This document shows positions 1 through 8,390 of a stretch of 64,000 nt of DNA, piece after piece. Each line of letters begins with the position of its first letter. The stretch's first letter is position 1. Origin of the DNA: Fodinibacter sp963707895 (GTDB lineage Bacteria > Actinomycetota > Actinomycetes > Actinomycetales > Dermatophilaceae); contig CAVPRS010000003.1 of the NCBI GenBank assembly GCA_963707895.1, positions 310,001 to 374,000 on the forward strand, read 5' to 3'. Position numbers and translations under genes: made by a program. The notes under the pieces were generated by a model, which had not been told where the DNA came from, did no database searches, and was given only the letters and a program-made list of their open reading frames with translations.

Positions 1-298
1 GCAGGTCGCGCGGGACGGCGATGCTCACGTCGGCGCGGTCCTTGTCACGGAAGTTGCGGAACTTCTCCAGGAACCCCTCCCACCCGGTGAGCGTGAACTG
101 GTAGCCGACCCGCAGCTCGCCGTTGCTCAGCGAGACCTCGAGCGGGCGGCCGTCGACGTCGTGCACCTCGACCCGGGCACCGGGTTCGTCGTGCGTGACG
201 ACGTCGACCCGGCCGGCGACCAGCTGCACGCGGAGTGACCGCACCTCGTCGACCTCGATGACCTGCGGGCCGGAGACGACCCAGGACTCCTCTGCCAT
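1..298 (-). CDS. DUF4097-family protein, 3' end outside window
   Basis: The start ATG is at 298 and the gene runs off the left edge, so about 99 N-terminal residues are visible. They are rich in alternating beta-strand segments with Asp, Val and Arg and show no signal peptide or membrane segment. The repeated strand pattern and the phrase EGFLEKFRNF resemble actinobacterial DUF4097 proteins, a beta-strand-rich family of unknown function often encoded beside a PadR- or TetR-type regulator. The family call is from pattern memory only, and the C-terminus cannot be judged. A 13-bp repeated motif lies directly upstream, suggesting dedicated repression. Confidence 0.6.
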   Translation of the reverse strand, partial: MAEESWVVSGPQVIEVDEVRSLRVQLVAGRVDVVTHDEPGARVEVHDVDGRPLEVSLSNGELRVGYQFTLTGWEGFLEKFRNFRDKDRADVSIAVPRDL

Positions 299-310
299 GA
301 CGCGTTCCTT

Positions 311-360
311 TCGCGATATGTCGTGTTCGTTGATCACGATATATCGCGATATGTCGCGAT
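311..360. promoter_or_regulatory. Repeated operator-like motif upstream of the DUF4097 gene
   Basis: TCGCGATATGTCG occurs exactly twice, at 311-323 and 344-356, with starts 33 bp apart (about three helical turns). Between and overlapping them is the palindrome CGATATATCG at 337-346. This AT-containing cluster in very GC-rich DNA, 13 bp in front of the minus-strand start at 298, looks like a dimeric-repressor operator. The regulator is not in the window. Confidence 0.6.
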
Positions 361-378
361 GCAACCCTCCTCTCTCGA

Positions 379-424
379 GTTGGGTGCTCAGGTGGTTGCC
401 GTGGCGACCACCTGAGCACCCAAC
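379..424. repeat. REP-like palindrome, copy 1
   Basis: An inverted repeat of about 22 bp per arm separated by 2 bp. Outer arms read GTTGGGTGCTCAGGTGG and its complement. It lies 3' of arsC and 5' of the DUF4097 operator. It belongs to a family with further copies near 22.2, 35.8, 53.9 and 61.0 kb. As RNA it would form a strong hairpin and could also terminate arsC transcription. Confidence 0.85.
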
Positions 425-448
425 CCCGAGGCGCCCCCAGGCGTTTAC

Positions 449-874
449 TCAGCCGGTCGGGTGGATGCCGAGGCTCTCGAGGAGGGTGACGACGCGTGCC
501 CGGATCTCGTCGCGGATCGGGCGCACGGCATCGAGGCCCTGGCCGGCGGGGTCGTCGAGCTCCCAGTCCTCGTACCGCTTGCCCGGGAAGATCGGGCAGG
601 CATCTCCGCAGCCCATGGTGACCACGACGTCGGAGGCGCGCACGGCATCCGTGGTGAGCACCTTGGGCACCTCGGCGGCCAGGTCGATGCCGACCTCCAG
701 CATGGCGGCGACGGCCGCGGGGTTGACCGAGTCGGCGGGCGCGCTGCCCGCCGAGCGCACCTCGACGGCGCCGCCGGAGAGGTGGCCGAGCCAGCCCGCC
801 GCCATCTGGGAGCGGCCGGCGTTGTGCACGCAGACGAAGAGCACGGACGGTCGGTCAGGGGCGTGCTGGGACAC
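449..874 (-). CDS. arsC: Arsenate reductase, low-molecular-weight phosphatase fold
   Basis: A 141-residue protein reducing arsenate to arsenite for export. The N-terminus carries the phosphatase-type loop C-x5-R as CVHNAGR (Cys15 to Arg21), the nucleophile site of this family. Actinobacterial relatives commonly use mycothiol or thioredoxin as electron donor; which one applies cannot be read from the sequence. The GTG start at 874 lies inside the end of the upstream acr3 gene (20-bp overlap), so the two are almost certainly cotranscribed in the arsI-acr3-arsC operon. Confidence 0.92.
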   Translation of the reverse strand: MSQHAPDRPSVLFVCVHNAGRSQMAAGWLGHLSGGAVEVRSAGSAPADSVNPAAVAAMLEVGIDLAAEVPKVLTTDAVRASDVVVTMGCGDACPIFPGKRYEDWELDDPAGQGLDAVRPIRDEIRARVVTLLESLGIHPTG

Positions 875-1955
875 GGTGGTACCTCTTCCTCAGGGCGAGC
901 GAGACGTAGACGAGGGCGACGAGCACCGGCACCTCGACGAGCGGGCCGACGACGCCGGCGAGGGCCTGGCCGGAGGCCGCCCCGAAGGTGGCGATCGCGA
1001 CCGCGATCGCCAGCTCGAAGTTGTTGCCCGCAGCAGTGAACGCCAACGTGGTGGTGCGCTCGTACGGCATCCGCAGGAAACGACCGAGAGCGAAGCCGCC
1101 GCTCCACATCAGGGCGAAGTAGGCGAGCAGCGGTAGGGCGATGCGGGCGACGTCGAGCGGGTGGCCGAGCACCGCGTCGCCCTGGAGGGCGAACAGGACG
1201 ACGATCGTGAAGAGCAGCCCGTAGAGCGCCCACGGGCCGACGCGTGGGAGGAACTTGGTCTCGTACGCCGTTCGCCCCCAGCGCTTCTCGCCCACCCGGC
1301 GCGACAGGTAGCCGAGCAGCAGGGGGATGCCGAGGAAGACCAGGACGGCTGCCGCGATCTGCCAGGGAGAGACGTCGAGGGACTGCTGTGGCAGGCCGAG
1401 CCACCCGGGGAGGGCCGACAGGTAGAACCAGCCGAGCGCTCCGAACGCCACCACCTGGAAGACGGAGTTGAGCGCAACGAGCACCGCCGCGGCCTCGCGG
1501 TCGCCACAGGCGAGGTCGTTCCAGATGATGACCATCGCGATGCACCGGGCGAGCCCGACGATGACCAGCCCGGTGCGGTACTCCGGCAGGTCGTACAGGA
1601 ACACCCAGGCGAGGGCGAACATCAGGGCCGGTCCGACGACCCAGTTGAGCACCAGGCTCGAGACGAGCAGCGGTCGGTCGCCGGTGACGGTGTCGAGCCG
1701 GTCGTAGCGCACCTTGGCGAGCACCGGGTACATCATCACGAGCAGGCCCAGCGCGATCGGCAGCGAGACGCCGCGCACCTCGACCGCTGACAGCGCCCCG
1801 CCCAGCTCCGGCACGGCCCGGCCGAGGGCCAGTCCGGCCAGCATCGCCAGGCCGATCCAGACCGGGAGGAACCGGTCGAGGGTCGAGAGCCGGGTCGCGA
1901 CGTGGTCGGTCGGTGCCCCCGTTGCCGTGGGCGCGGCTGGTGGGGTGGTGGTCAC
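855..1955 (-). CDS. acr3: ACR3-family arsenite efflux permease
   Basis: 366 residues with about ten hydrophobic segments, the usual ACR3 size and topology. It exports arsenite across the cytoplasmic membrane. The family-typical segment ARCIAMVIIWNDLACGD holds Cys138, matching the conserved transmembrane cysteine of ACR3 proteins. The GTG start at 1955 overlaps the stop of arsI by 4 bp (GTGA), indicating translational coupling. The first 30 residues are a Pro/Thr/Ala-rich cytoplasmic tail. Downstream arsC feeds it arsenite. Confidence 0.93.
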   Translation of the reverse strand: MTTTPPAAPTATGAPTDHVATRLSTLDRFLPVWIGLAMLAGLALGRAVPELGGALSAVEVRGVSLPIALGLLVMMYPVLAKVRYDRLDTVTGDRPLLVSSLVLNWVVGPALMFALAWVFLYDLPEYRTGLVIVGLARCIAMVIIWNDLACGDREAAAVLVALNSVFQVVAFGALGWFYLSALPGWLGLPQQSLDVSPWQIAAAVLVFLGIPLLLGYLSRRVGEKRWGRTAYETKFLPRVGPWALYGLLFTIVVLFALQGDAVLGHPLDVARIALPLLAYFALMWSGGFALGRFLRMPYERTTTLAFTAAGNNFELAIAVAIATFGAASGQALAGVVGPLVEVPVLVALVYVSLALRKRYHRVPARP

Positions 1956-2506
1956 GAGCAGCAGGCCTGCGCCTTGGGCTCGCTGGTGCTCGAGGAGCCG
2001 GTGGCAGACGCCGAGCCGGACGAGCAGCAGGCGCCGTCACCGAGGATCTCCAGGCTCGCCGTGGCGGGACGTGCACCGGCGGGGTCGTCGTCCTTGACGG
2101 TGTAGACCTCCCAGGGCGCGCCGGCCGGGTCGTGCACCCAGACCTTGTCCTGGAGGGCGTAGCAGCAGGTGGTGTCGTTCTCGTCGAACGCGGCGAGCCC
2201 GGCCGCGGTGAAGCGTTCGCGGGCTGCGGCGACGTCGTCGGTCGAGGCGACCTCGACGCCGAGGTGGTTGAGCGCGCCGGTCGTCCCCGTGCCACGGGTG
2301 CCCTCGCTCGTCTCGATGAGCACGAGCTTCAGGGGCGGCTCGGTGATCGCGAAGTTGGCGTAGCCGGGGCGCCGCTTGTGCGGCTCGACCCCGAACATCG
2401 TCGAGTAGAAGTCCACCGACGCCTCGAGGTCGCTCACGTTGAGGGCGAGCTGGACCCGGCCACCGGTCGAGGGAGCGGTGGGGGTGGGAGCGGTCTGGTC
2501 GGTCAC
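1952..2506 (-). CDS. arsI: ArsI/CadI-family metalloenzyme (VOC fold)
   Basis: 184 residues of the vicinal-oxygen-chelate/glyoxalase superfamily, similar to ArsI C-As lyases and CadI. A His near residue 81, a vicinal cysteine pair at 114-115 (DTTCCYALQD) and a Glu near 133 correspond to metal- and arsenic-binding positions in ArsI. An unusual C-terminal tail adds two more CC pairs (GDGACCSS and QACCS) in a Ser/Glu-rich context. The GTG at 2506 was chosen because AGGAGG sits 5 bases upstream; an in-frame ATG further upstream lacks such a site. First gene of the ars operon. Whether the substrate is methylarsenite or another thiophilic metal is not decidable. Confidence 0.88.
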   Translation of the reverse strand: MTDQTAPTPTAPSTGGRVQLALNVSDLEASVDFYSTMFGVEPHKRRPGYANFAITEPPLKLVLIETSEGTRGTGTTGALNHLGVEVASTDDVAAARERFTAAGLAAFDENDTTCCYALQDKVWVHDPAGAPWEVYTVKDDDPAGARPATASLEILGDGACCSSGSASATGSSSTSEPKAQACCS

Positions 2507-2517
2507 GTCATCCTCCT

Positions 2518-2580
2518 GAATATCGACTACCATCGATGCATTCCCCAGCAGACCACATGGCATCGACGTTCGTCAATATA
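2518..2580. promoter_or_regulatory. Divergent ars promoter with paired ArsR operators
   Basis: Two inverted copies of a 20-bp element face each other: ATATCGACTACCATCGATGC at 2520-2539 and, on the other strand, ATATTGACGAACGTCGATGC at 2579-2560. The two agree at 15 of 20 positions. They sit between arsI (minus) and arsR (plus), so each gene has a proximal site. Autoregulation by ArsR with release on As(III) binding is the expected logic. Confidence 0.75.
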
Positions 2581-2594
2581 AGCGAGGAGCCCTC

Positions 2595-2936
2595 ATGCAG
2601 CCCACCCTCCTTCCCCTGGCCACCACGACGACCTGCTGCGGGATCGGCGTCGATGGCGGGCTGAGCCGCGAGGAGGCGCAGGCCAGCGCCACCCTGCTCA
2701 AGGCGGTGGCCGACCCGGTGCGCCTGCGGCTGCTCAGCGCCATCCGTGCCACGGATGCCGGGGAGGCCTGTGTCTGCGACCTCACCGACCTGGTCGGCCT
2801 CGCGCAGCCCACGGTCTCGCACCACCTCAAGGTGCTCGTCGAGGCCGGGCTCCTCGAGCGCGAGAAGCGCGGCACCTGGGCCTGGTTCCGCCTGGTGCCG
2901 AGCCGCATCGACGACGTGGCGGCCATCTTCCGCTGA
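2595..2936 (+). CDS. arsR: ArsR/SmtB-family arsenic-responsive repressor
   Basis: A 113-residue winged-helix repressor. The recognition region is VGLAQPTVSHHLKVL. Candidate As(III) ligands are Cys14-Cys15 near the N-terminus plus Cys59 and Cys61 (ACVCDL). An N-terminal vicinal pair plus one cysteine before the recognition helix recalls the Corynebacterium glutamicum ArsR site type rather than the E. coli plasmid type. It is transcribed divergently from arsI-acr3-arsC across paired operators. The ATG start follows AGCGAGGAGC, a reasonable ribosome-binding site. Confidence 0.93.
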   Translation: MQPTLLPLATTTTCCGIGVDGGLSREEAQASATLLKAVADPVRLRLLSAIRATDAGEACVCDLTDLVGLAQPTVSHHLKVLVEAGLLEREKRGTWAWFRLVPSRIDDVAAIFR

Positions 2937-2979
2937 CCGCCGCCGCGGTCCCGACCTCGTGCGGGATACGGTGGGAGCG

Positions 2980-3669
2980 ATGGACACCACGGCCCCCGCG
3001 CGACCCCTCGGGGACCTCGTGCACCCGTCGTGGGCGCAGGCGCTGGCCCCGGTCGAGCCCGTGGTGACGCAGCTCGGGGAGTTCCTCCGCGGCGAGCTCG
3101 CGGCCGGTCGTGGCTACCTGCCCGCCGGCCGGCACGTGCTGCGCGCGTTCGAGCGTCCCCTGGATGCCGTCCGCGTCCTCATCGTCGGCCAGGACCCCTA
3201 CCCGACCCCGGGCCACGCGGTCGGCCTCTCGTTCTCGGTGGCCCCCGACGTGCAGCCCGTGCCGAGGAGCCTGGCCAACATCTACCGCGAGCTCGAGACC
3301 GACCTGGGCCTGCCCACCCCCAGCACCGGCGACCTCACCCCGTGGGCCGACCAGGGCGTGCTGCTGCTCAACCGGGTGCTCACCGTGGCCCCGGGCAAGC
3401 CGGCCAGCCACCGCGGGCGGGGCTGGGAGACGGTGACGGCCCGCGCCATCGTGGCGCTCGTCGAGCGCGGCGGCCCGCTCGTCGCCATCCTCTGGGGGCG
3501 TGACGCGCGCGGCCTGGTCCCGCACCTGCCCGGCGTCGCGTGCATCGAGTCGCCGCACCCCAGCCCGTTGTCGGCGCACGCCGGCTTCTTCGGCTCGCGG
3601 CCGTTCAGCCGGGCCAACGACCTGCTCGTCAACCAGGGCGCGGAACCCGTCGACTGGAGGCTCCCGTGA
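2980..3669 (+). CDS. ung: Uracil-DNA glycosylase, family 1
   Basis: 229 residues. It removes uracil from DNA in base-excision repair. The water-activating loop GQDPYPTPGHAVGLSF contains catalytic Asp72, LLLNRVLTV is the uracil-recognition strand, and HPSPLSAHAGFFGSRPF is the minor-groove loop. All family-1 signatures are intact. The start is the ATG at 2980; in-frame GTG codons just upstream are possible but add nothing conserved. The stop overlaps the GTG of the next gene (GTGA), so the two form a unit. Confidence 0.95.
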   Translation: MDTTAPARPLGDLVHPSWAQALAPVEPVVTQLGEFLRGELAAGRGYLPAGRHVLRAFERPLDAVRVLIVGQDPYPTPGHAVGLSFSVAPDVQPVPRSLANIYRELETDLGLPTPSTGDLTPWADQGVLLLNRVLTVAPGKPASHRGRGWETVTARAIVALVERGGPLVAILWGRDARGLVPHLPGVACIESPHPSPLSAHAGFFGSRPFSRANDLLVNQGAEPVDWRLP

Positions 3670-4511
3670 CCTACCTCGCCGCGTCCCGGCCGGTCTGGAC
3701 GCGCTACGTCGCGATCGGGGACTCGTTCACCGAGGGGATGTCGGACCCCGACCCCACCCGCGAGAACGCGTACGTCGGCTGGGCCGACCGGCTCGCCCAC
3801 CAGCTCGACGCGATCGCCGAGCAGGAGCACCTGCCGTTCGGCTACGCCAACCTCGCGGTGCGCGGCCGCAAGCTCGACGACGTGGTGGGGCCGCAGCTCG
3901 ACGCCGCCCTGACGATGCAGCCCGACCTGGTGTCGATGGTCGGCGGTGGAAACGACCTGCTGCGCCCGCAGGTCGACCTCGACGGCCTGGCCACGCGGCT
4001 CGAGGAGGCCGTCGTCCGGCTCCGGCACGCCGGCGCCGACGTGCTGCTCGCGACACCGACCGACACCCGTGACGCCGGGCTGTTCAAGCCGCTGCGCGGC
4101 CGGCACGCCGTGCACACGGCCAACCTGTTCACGATCGCCCAGCGGCACGGCTGCTTCGTGCTCAACCTGTGGGGCATGGCCGCGCTGCGGGACTGGCGGA
4201 TGTGGGCCGAGGACCGCATCCACCTCACCACCGAGGGCCACCGTCGGGTCGCGCTGGCCGCCCTGTCCGCCCTGGGGCACCACACCGACGTCGCGGACTG
4301 GACCACCCCGCTGCCTCCGGCCGACCGCGGCACCCGCCGCCAGGAGCTCCGCGGGCACGCCGAGTGGGCGCGCACGTATGCCGGGCCCTGGGTCCAGCGA
4401 CGGGTGCAGGGCCGCTCGTCGGGCGACACGCTGGAGGCCAAGCGGCCGCGGCTGCAGCACCTGCGCGACCCCGAGGCCGAGCCCCCGCACCAGTCGCTGC
4501 CCGAGGGCTGA
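3666..4511 (+). CDS. SGNH/GDSL hydrolase
   Basis: 281 residues. Block I is IGDSFTEG with nucleophile Ser20, the oxyanion Asn is in GGGNDLL, and the catalytic Asp-His block near the C-terminus is DRIHLTTEGH. The enzyme is a serine esterase or lipase of unknown substrate. There is no signal peptide, so it acts in the cytoplasm. Start GTG at 3666 overlaps the ung stop. The last 50 residues are Arg/Glu-rich and probably disordered. Confidence 0.9.
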   Translation: MTYLAASRPVWTRYVAIGDSFTEGMSDPDPTRENAYVGWADRLAHQLDAIAEQEHLPFGYANLAVRGRKLDDVVGPQLDAALTMQPDLVSMVGGGNDLLRPQVDLDGLATRLEEAVVRLRHAGADVLLATPTDTRDAGLFKPLRGRHAVHTANLFTIAQRHGCFVLNLWGMAALRDWRMWAEDRIHLTTEGHRRVALAALSALGHHTDVADWTTPLPPADRGTRRQELRGHAEWARTYAGPWVQRRVQGRSSGDTLEAKRPRLQHLRDPEAEPPHQSLPEG

Positions 4512-4579
4512 TCGGCCGCAGGCCCGGGAGGACGGCCTCGGATTGGTTGGACGTCCGATCATCTGGCTACCCTCGACCC

Positions 4580-5752
4580 ATGCCAGCGACGAGGCTGATG
4601 CCGACCGAGGAGGGCCAGGACCTCATCGACCTGACCCGTGAGATCTGCGACAAGGAGCTCCGGCCGAAGGTCGATGCCGCCGAGCGCGCCGCCGCGGTCG
4701 ACGAGTCGTTCCCCACCGAGGTGTTCCGCACGCTCGGCGCGGCGGGGCTGCTCTCGCTCCCCCACCCCGAGGAGTTCGGGGGCTACGGCCAGCCCTACGA
4801 GGTCTACCTCCAGGTGGTCGAGGAGGTCGCCTCGGCCTGGATGAGCGTGGCCGTCGGCGTCTCGGTGCACTCGCTCACCGCCTACCCGGTCTCCACCTTC
4901 GGCACCCAGCAGCAGAAGGAGGCGCTCCTTCCCGGCATGCTCTCCGGCGAGCAGCTGGGCGCCTACTGCCTCTCCGAGCCGCTCGCCGGTTCCGACGTGG
5001 GGTCGATGACGACCCGCGCGACCGGAGACGGCGACAGCGCCGGCGAGCCCACGGCGTACACGCTGCGGGGCCGCAAGGCGTGGATCAGCCATGCCGGTCA
5101 TGCCGACTACTACACGACCTTCGCCCGCACCTCCGACGACGGCGGGCGCGGGCTGTCGTGCTTCGTCGTGCCCGCCGACGCGGGCGGCCTGTCATTCGGT
5201 GCGCCCGAGCGGAAGATGGGCCTGCACTGCGACACCGTGCGCGAGGTGATGTACGACGACGTCCCCGTCGACGCCTCACGGCGGATCGGTGACGAGGGCC
5301 AGGGCATGGCCATCGCACTGTCCGCACTCGACGCCGGTCGGCTCGGGATCGCCGCTGCCGCAACGGGTCTCGCACAGTCGGCGCTCGACCTCGCGGTGTC
5401 CTACTCCAAGGAGCGCCAGCAGTTCGGCCGGCCGATCTCGGCCAACCAGGGTCTGGCCTTCCTCATCGCCGACCTCGAGGCGGCCGTCACGAGCGCGCGC
5501 GCCACCTACCTGCACGCGGCCCGGCTCAAGGATGCCGGGCGCGCATTCTCCAAGGAGGCCGCGGTCGCGAAGCTGGTGGCCACCGACGCCGCCATGCGGG
5601 TCACCACCGACGCCGTGCAGGTGCTCGGCGGGGCCGGCTACACCCAGGACTTCCCGGCCGAGCGCTACATGCGCGAGGCCAAGGTGACCCAGATCTTCGA
5701 GGGCACCAACCAGATCCAGCGCCTCGTCATCAGCCGGCACCTCCTGCGCTGA
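4580..5752 (+). CDS. Acyl-CoA dehydrogenase
   Basis: 390 residues, full family length. It catalyses FAD-dependent alpha,beta-dehydrogenation of an acyl-CoA, passing electrons to electron-transfer flavoprotein. Visible motifs are CLSEPLAGSDVGSMTT (flavin/substrate loop), ERQQFGRPIS and, at the C-terminus, IFEGTNQIQRL, whose Glu is the usual catalytic base of short- and medium-chain members. ATG at 4580 starts where family homology begins. It follows the hydrolase by 68 bp with no clear terminator. Chain-length preference cannot be read off. Confidence 0.92.
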   Translation: MPATRLMPTEEGQDLIDLTREICDKELRPKVDAAERAAAVDESFPTEVFRTLGAAGLLSLPHPEEFGGYGQPYEVYLQVVEEVASAWMSVAVGVSVHSLTAYPVSTFGTQQQKEALLPGMLSGEQLGAYCLSEPLAGSDVGSMTTRATGDGDSAGEPTAYTLRGRKAWISHAGHADYYTTFARTSDDGGRGLSCFVVPADAGGLSFGAPERKMGLHCDTVREVMYDDVPVDASRRIGDEGQGMAIALSALDAGRLGIAAAATGLAQSALDLAVSYSKERQQFGRPISANQGLAFLIADLEAAVTSARATYLHAARLKDAGRAFSKEAAVAKLVATDAAMRVTTDAVQVLGGAGYTQDFPAERYMREAKVTQIFEGTNQIQRLVISRHLLR

Positions 5753-5831
5753 CGCGCACGACCCCCGGAAGGAACCTGCCGGGGGTGGCGCTCGTCGGGA
5801 TACTGGTAGCCCCCGACGTCCAGGAGTCCCG

Positions 5832-6299
5832 ATGCGCACGACTTCCCACCTCGCCGTCGTGCTCGCCCTCGCGGTGGTCCCGCTGAGCGCGTGCGGGCTG
5901 TCGGGTGACGGTGATCCCAGCCCCACCCCGGGGGCGCCCAACCCGACCCTCCCCGCGACGACGCCTGCGAGCACGGCATCCCCCACCCCGTCGGGCGTCG
6001 CCGCGACCCTGCCCGCCGACCTGCGCACCCGGCCGCCGGTGGCCGCCGCGATCGCCGACGCAGCCGAGCGCGCGAAGGTGACCCCCGACGAGGTCGTCAT
6101 CGCGGCCTGGAGCCCGGTGACCTTCTCGGACGGGTCGCTCGGCTGCCCCAAGGAGGGGATGAGCTACACCCAGGCCCAGGTCGAGGGTGAGGTGTTGCTG
6201 CTGCGCACCGGCTCGTCGCTGTTCCAGTACACCGCCCACACCGACGGGCCGTTCGGCTACTGCGCCACCCCGACCTCCGACTACACCGTCGGCGGCTGA
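5832..6299 (+). CDS. Putative lipoprotein
   Basis: 155 residues. The N-terminus is a lipoprotein signal with lipobox LSAC (Cys at residue 21), followed by a Pro/Thr/Ser-rich linker of about 40 residues and a compact C-terminal domain with SDGSLGCPKEGMSYTQ and a final FGYCATP. That domain pattern (conserved Gly-Cys-Pro plus a late Cys) recurs in secreted bacterial proteins of unknown function; the two cysteines could form a disulfide outside the cell. No enzymatic motif is seen. Convergent with the MFS gene across a strong hairpin. Confidence 0.75.
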   Translation: MRTTSHLAVVLALAVVPLSACGLSGDGDPSPTPGAPNPTLPATTPASTASPTPSGVAATLPADLRTRPPVAAAIADAAERAKVTPDEVVIAAWSPVTFSDGSLGCPKEGMSYTQAQVEGEVLLLRTGSSLFQYTAHTDGPFGYCATPTSDYTVGG

Positions 6300-6335
6300 C
6301 CCTCCGCCCGCCCGAGCACCCCCGGCACAGGAAAG

Positions 6336-6364
6336 GACCGGGCCAACTCATACGTGGCCCGGTC
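6336..6364. terminator. Bidirectional hairpin terminator
   Basis: A perfect 10-bp stem (GACCGGGCCA with its complement) and a 9-base loop, between two convergent genes. There is no U-tract, as usual in high-GC actinobacteria. Confidence 0.7.
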
Positions 6365-6490
6365 ACCACGATTCTCGGCGAGCCGAGCGCCCGCCCGGGT
6401 GACCGACACGCGGCGGCTGCGACAACGTCGGATGAAGCCTCGTCCCGTCCGATCGCCCTCGAGCCGCTGTGGTCCTTCGCAGGCGTGGGC

Positions 6491-7840
6491 TCAGGGGTCG
6501 AGGTCGCGCGAGATGCCGGGCAGCAGGGTGTCGCCGCCGCGCAGGGCCTCCAGGGCCGCCGGGTTCGCCGCCTCGACGAAGCGCAGGCTCTTGCGGCGGT
6601 AGCGCACCAGCTGCACGATGCCGATGCCCCAGAACAGGAACTGCACCGACATCGCGATCCGGAAGTCGTCGAGCGTGTAGTCCTGCTGCCCCCCGGGAGC
6701 CAGCTGGTCGAGCACCACGCCGATGAGCGCGATCGTGACCAGGGATGCCGTGAACCCACCGATGTTGACCACGCCCGTCGCCCGGCCCAGCCGGTCCGAC
6801 GGGTGGAAGGTGCGGGCCAGGTCGAAGCCGACCATCGAGCCCGGGCCACCCATCGCCGTGACCACCACGAGCAGCACGAGCAGCCACAACGGCGCCGGCC
6901 CGGGCCAGAGCAGCGTGACGGCCCACACGGTGACGATCGCGAGCACGATGCCGAGCACGAGCTGGGAGCGCCGGTAGGGCACCCGGGCGGTGAACGTGGC
7001 GACCAGCGGCCCGGCGGCCATCGCGGTCAGCGTCATGATGATGAGCAGCCAGGAGGCCGCCTTCGGGGAGAGCCCCTCACCGCTCACGAGGAAGGGGTAG
7101 CCCCACAGCATCGTGAACACCGTGGCCCCGAACTGCGCCGTGAAGTGCACCCAGAGCCCGAGCTGGGTGCCGGGGTTGCCCCACACCTCGCCGAGGGTGC
7201 GGGCCAGGGCGCGCACCTTGATCCGCTCGACCGCCTCGCCCCGGTAGGGCGAGTCCTTGACGAGGAACAGCATGACCACGCCGAGCACGACACCCACGCT
7301 CGCCGCCGTCGCGAACGACTTGGTCCAGCCCCAGGTCGCCAGCGCGGCCGCCAGCGGGCCCGCTGCGACGATGGCGCCGACCTGCCCCACCATGCCGGTC
7401 AGCTGCGTGACGAACGGCGCCTGCTTGACCCGGAACCACACCGCCACGAGCCGGAGCAGGGAGGTGAAGATCATCGCGTCGCCCGCGCCGAGCAGGATGC
7501 GGGCGGCGATGCCGACCGGGAACGACCCGGCGAACGCGAACCAGAACTGGCCCACCGTCATCAACGTCAGGCCGGTGAACATCAGCCGCTTCGAGCCGAA
7601 CCGGTCGATGAGCACCCCGACCGGGATCTGCATGGCCGCGTAGACGGACAGCTGCACCACGGTGAAGGTCGCCAGCTGCGCTGCGCTGATGTGGAACCGC
7701 TCGGCGGCGAGCAGCCCCGCGACCCCGAGCGACGTGCGGTGGAAGACCGCGAGCACGTAGACCGACAGGCCCACCAGCCAGATCACCCACGCACGGCGCC
7801 GCCCGATGTTGTGCACCTGGCGCAGCACGGGACGGGTCAC
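6491..7840 (-). CDS. MFS transporter
   Basis: 449 residues with about twelve hydrophobic segments. The loop after segment 2 holds the major-facilitator signature GVLIDRFGSKRLMFTG, and NIGGFTASLVT lies late in the second half. The closest look is to exporter or nitrate/organic-anion type MFS proteins, but the substrate cannot be assigned. The GTG start at 7840 is the only candidate close to the first hydrophobic region. No linked regulator. Confidence 0.87.
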   Translation of the reverse strand: MTRPVLRQVHNIGRRRAWVIWLVGLSVYVLAVFHRTSLGVAGLLAAERFHISAAQLATFTVVQLSVYAAMQIPVGVLIDRFGSKRLMFTGLTLMTVGQFWFAFAGSFPVGIAARILLGAGDAMIFTSLLRLVAVWFRVKQAPFVTQLTGMVGQVGAIVAAGPLAAALATWGWTKSFATAASVGVVLGVVMLFLVKDSPYRGEAVERIKVRALARTLGEVWGNPGTQLGLWVHFTAQFGATVFTMLWGYPFLVSGEGLSPKAASWLLIIMTLTAMAAGPLVATFTARVPYRRSQLVLGIVLAIVTVWAVTLLWPGPAPLWLLVLLVVVTAMGGPGSMVGFDLARTFHPSDRLGRATGVVNIGGFTASLVTIALIGVVLDQLAPGGQQDYTLDDFRIAMSVQFLFWGIGIVQLVRYRRKSLRFVEAANPAALEALRGGDTLLPGISRDLDP

Positions 7841-7882
7841 CGCACGAGTCTAGGAGCCGCGCGACGCCGTGACCGGCGGGCG

Positions 7883-8386
7883 TCAGCCCTCGGGCAAGGG
7901 GCTCTCGAGGCCGACGCAGTAGACCTCGTCGTTGGCGTCGAACGTGTTCGGCGGGTAGTGGCGGAACGCGAAGCCCAGGCACGACGACCGCTCGTTGGGC
8001 CGCTCGACGAAGCTCTCGTGCTGGTCGATCTGCGTCGGGAAGGCCACGACCGCGAGAGCGGCGAGACCCGCCACGAGCGACACCAGCCCCCAGGTCGACC
8101 GGCGCGCCAGCGCACGGACCGCCACCGCGACGGCCACACCCGACACGACGGCGAGGGCGAGCAGCGTGAGCAGCCCGAGGGCGGCGTGCTCGCCGAAGGG
8201 GCCGTGCAGGTTGACCAGGAGGGGGTTGAGCCCGAGGAACACCACCAGCCCCGAGACCGCTCCGACCCCCACGGCGGCACCGGTCGCCGACTCCGCCACC
8301 ATCGGCTCCCTGGGCAACACCTGCTCGTCCTCCACGAGGGGTGCGACGCACGGCCGGCATCCGTCGTTCCCCGCCCGACCAGCCAT
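7883..8386 (-). CDS. Hypothetical membrane protein
   Basis: 167 residues as read from the ATG at 8386; an internal ATG at residue 29 (MVAESATG) may be the true start since the first 28 residues are poor in structure. Three hydrophobic segments, then a soluble tail with two cysteines (SSCLGF and VYCVGL) and a Pro-rich end. I do not recognise the family. It lies 42 bp upstream of the MFS gene on the same strand. Confidence 0.55.
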   Translation of the reverse strand: MAGRAGNDGCRPCVAPLVEDEQVLPREPMVAESATGAAVGVGAVSGLVVFLGLNPLLVNLHGPFGEHAALGLLTLLALAVVSGVAVAVAVRALARRSTWGLVSLVAGLAALAVVAFPTQIDQHESFVERPNERSSCLGFAFRHYPPNTFDANDEVYCVGLESPLPEG

Positions 8387-8390
8387 GGCG

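Noticed and set aside
379..424. Insertion-sequence terminal inverted repeat
   Set aside because: Arms are adjacent with a 2-bp loop, there is no transposase between copies, and copies occur singly.
445..2295. Long minus-strand frame of 616 codons over the arsenic genes
   Set aside because: Composition is Arg/Ala/Pro-rich shadow; arsC, acr3 and arsI in other frames have full family motifs.
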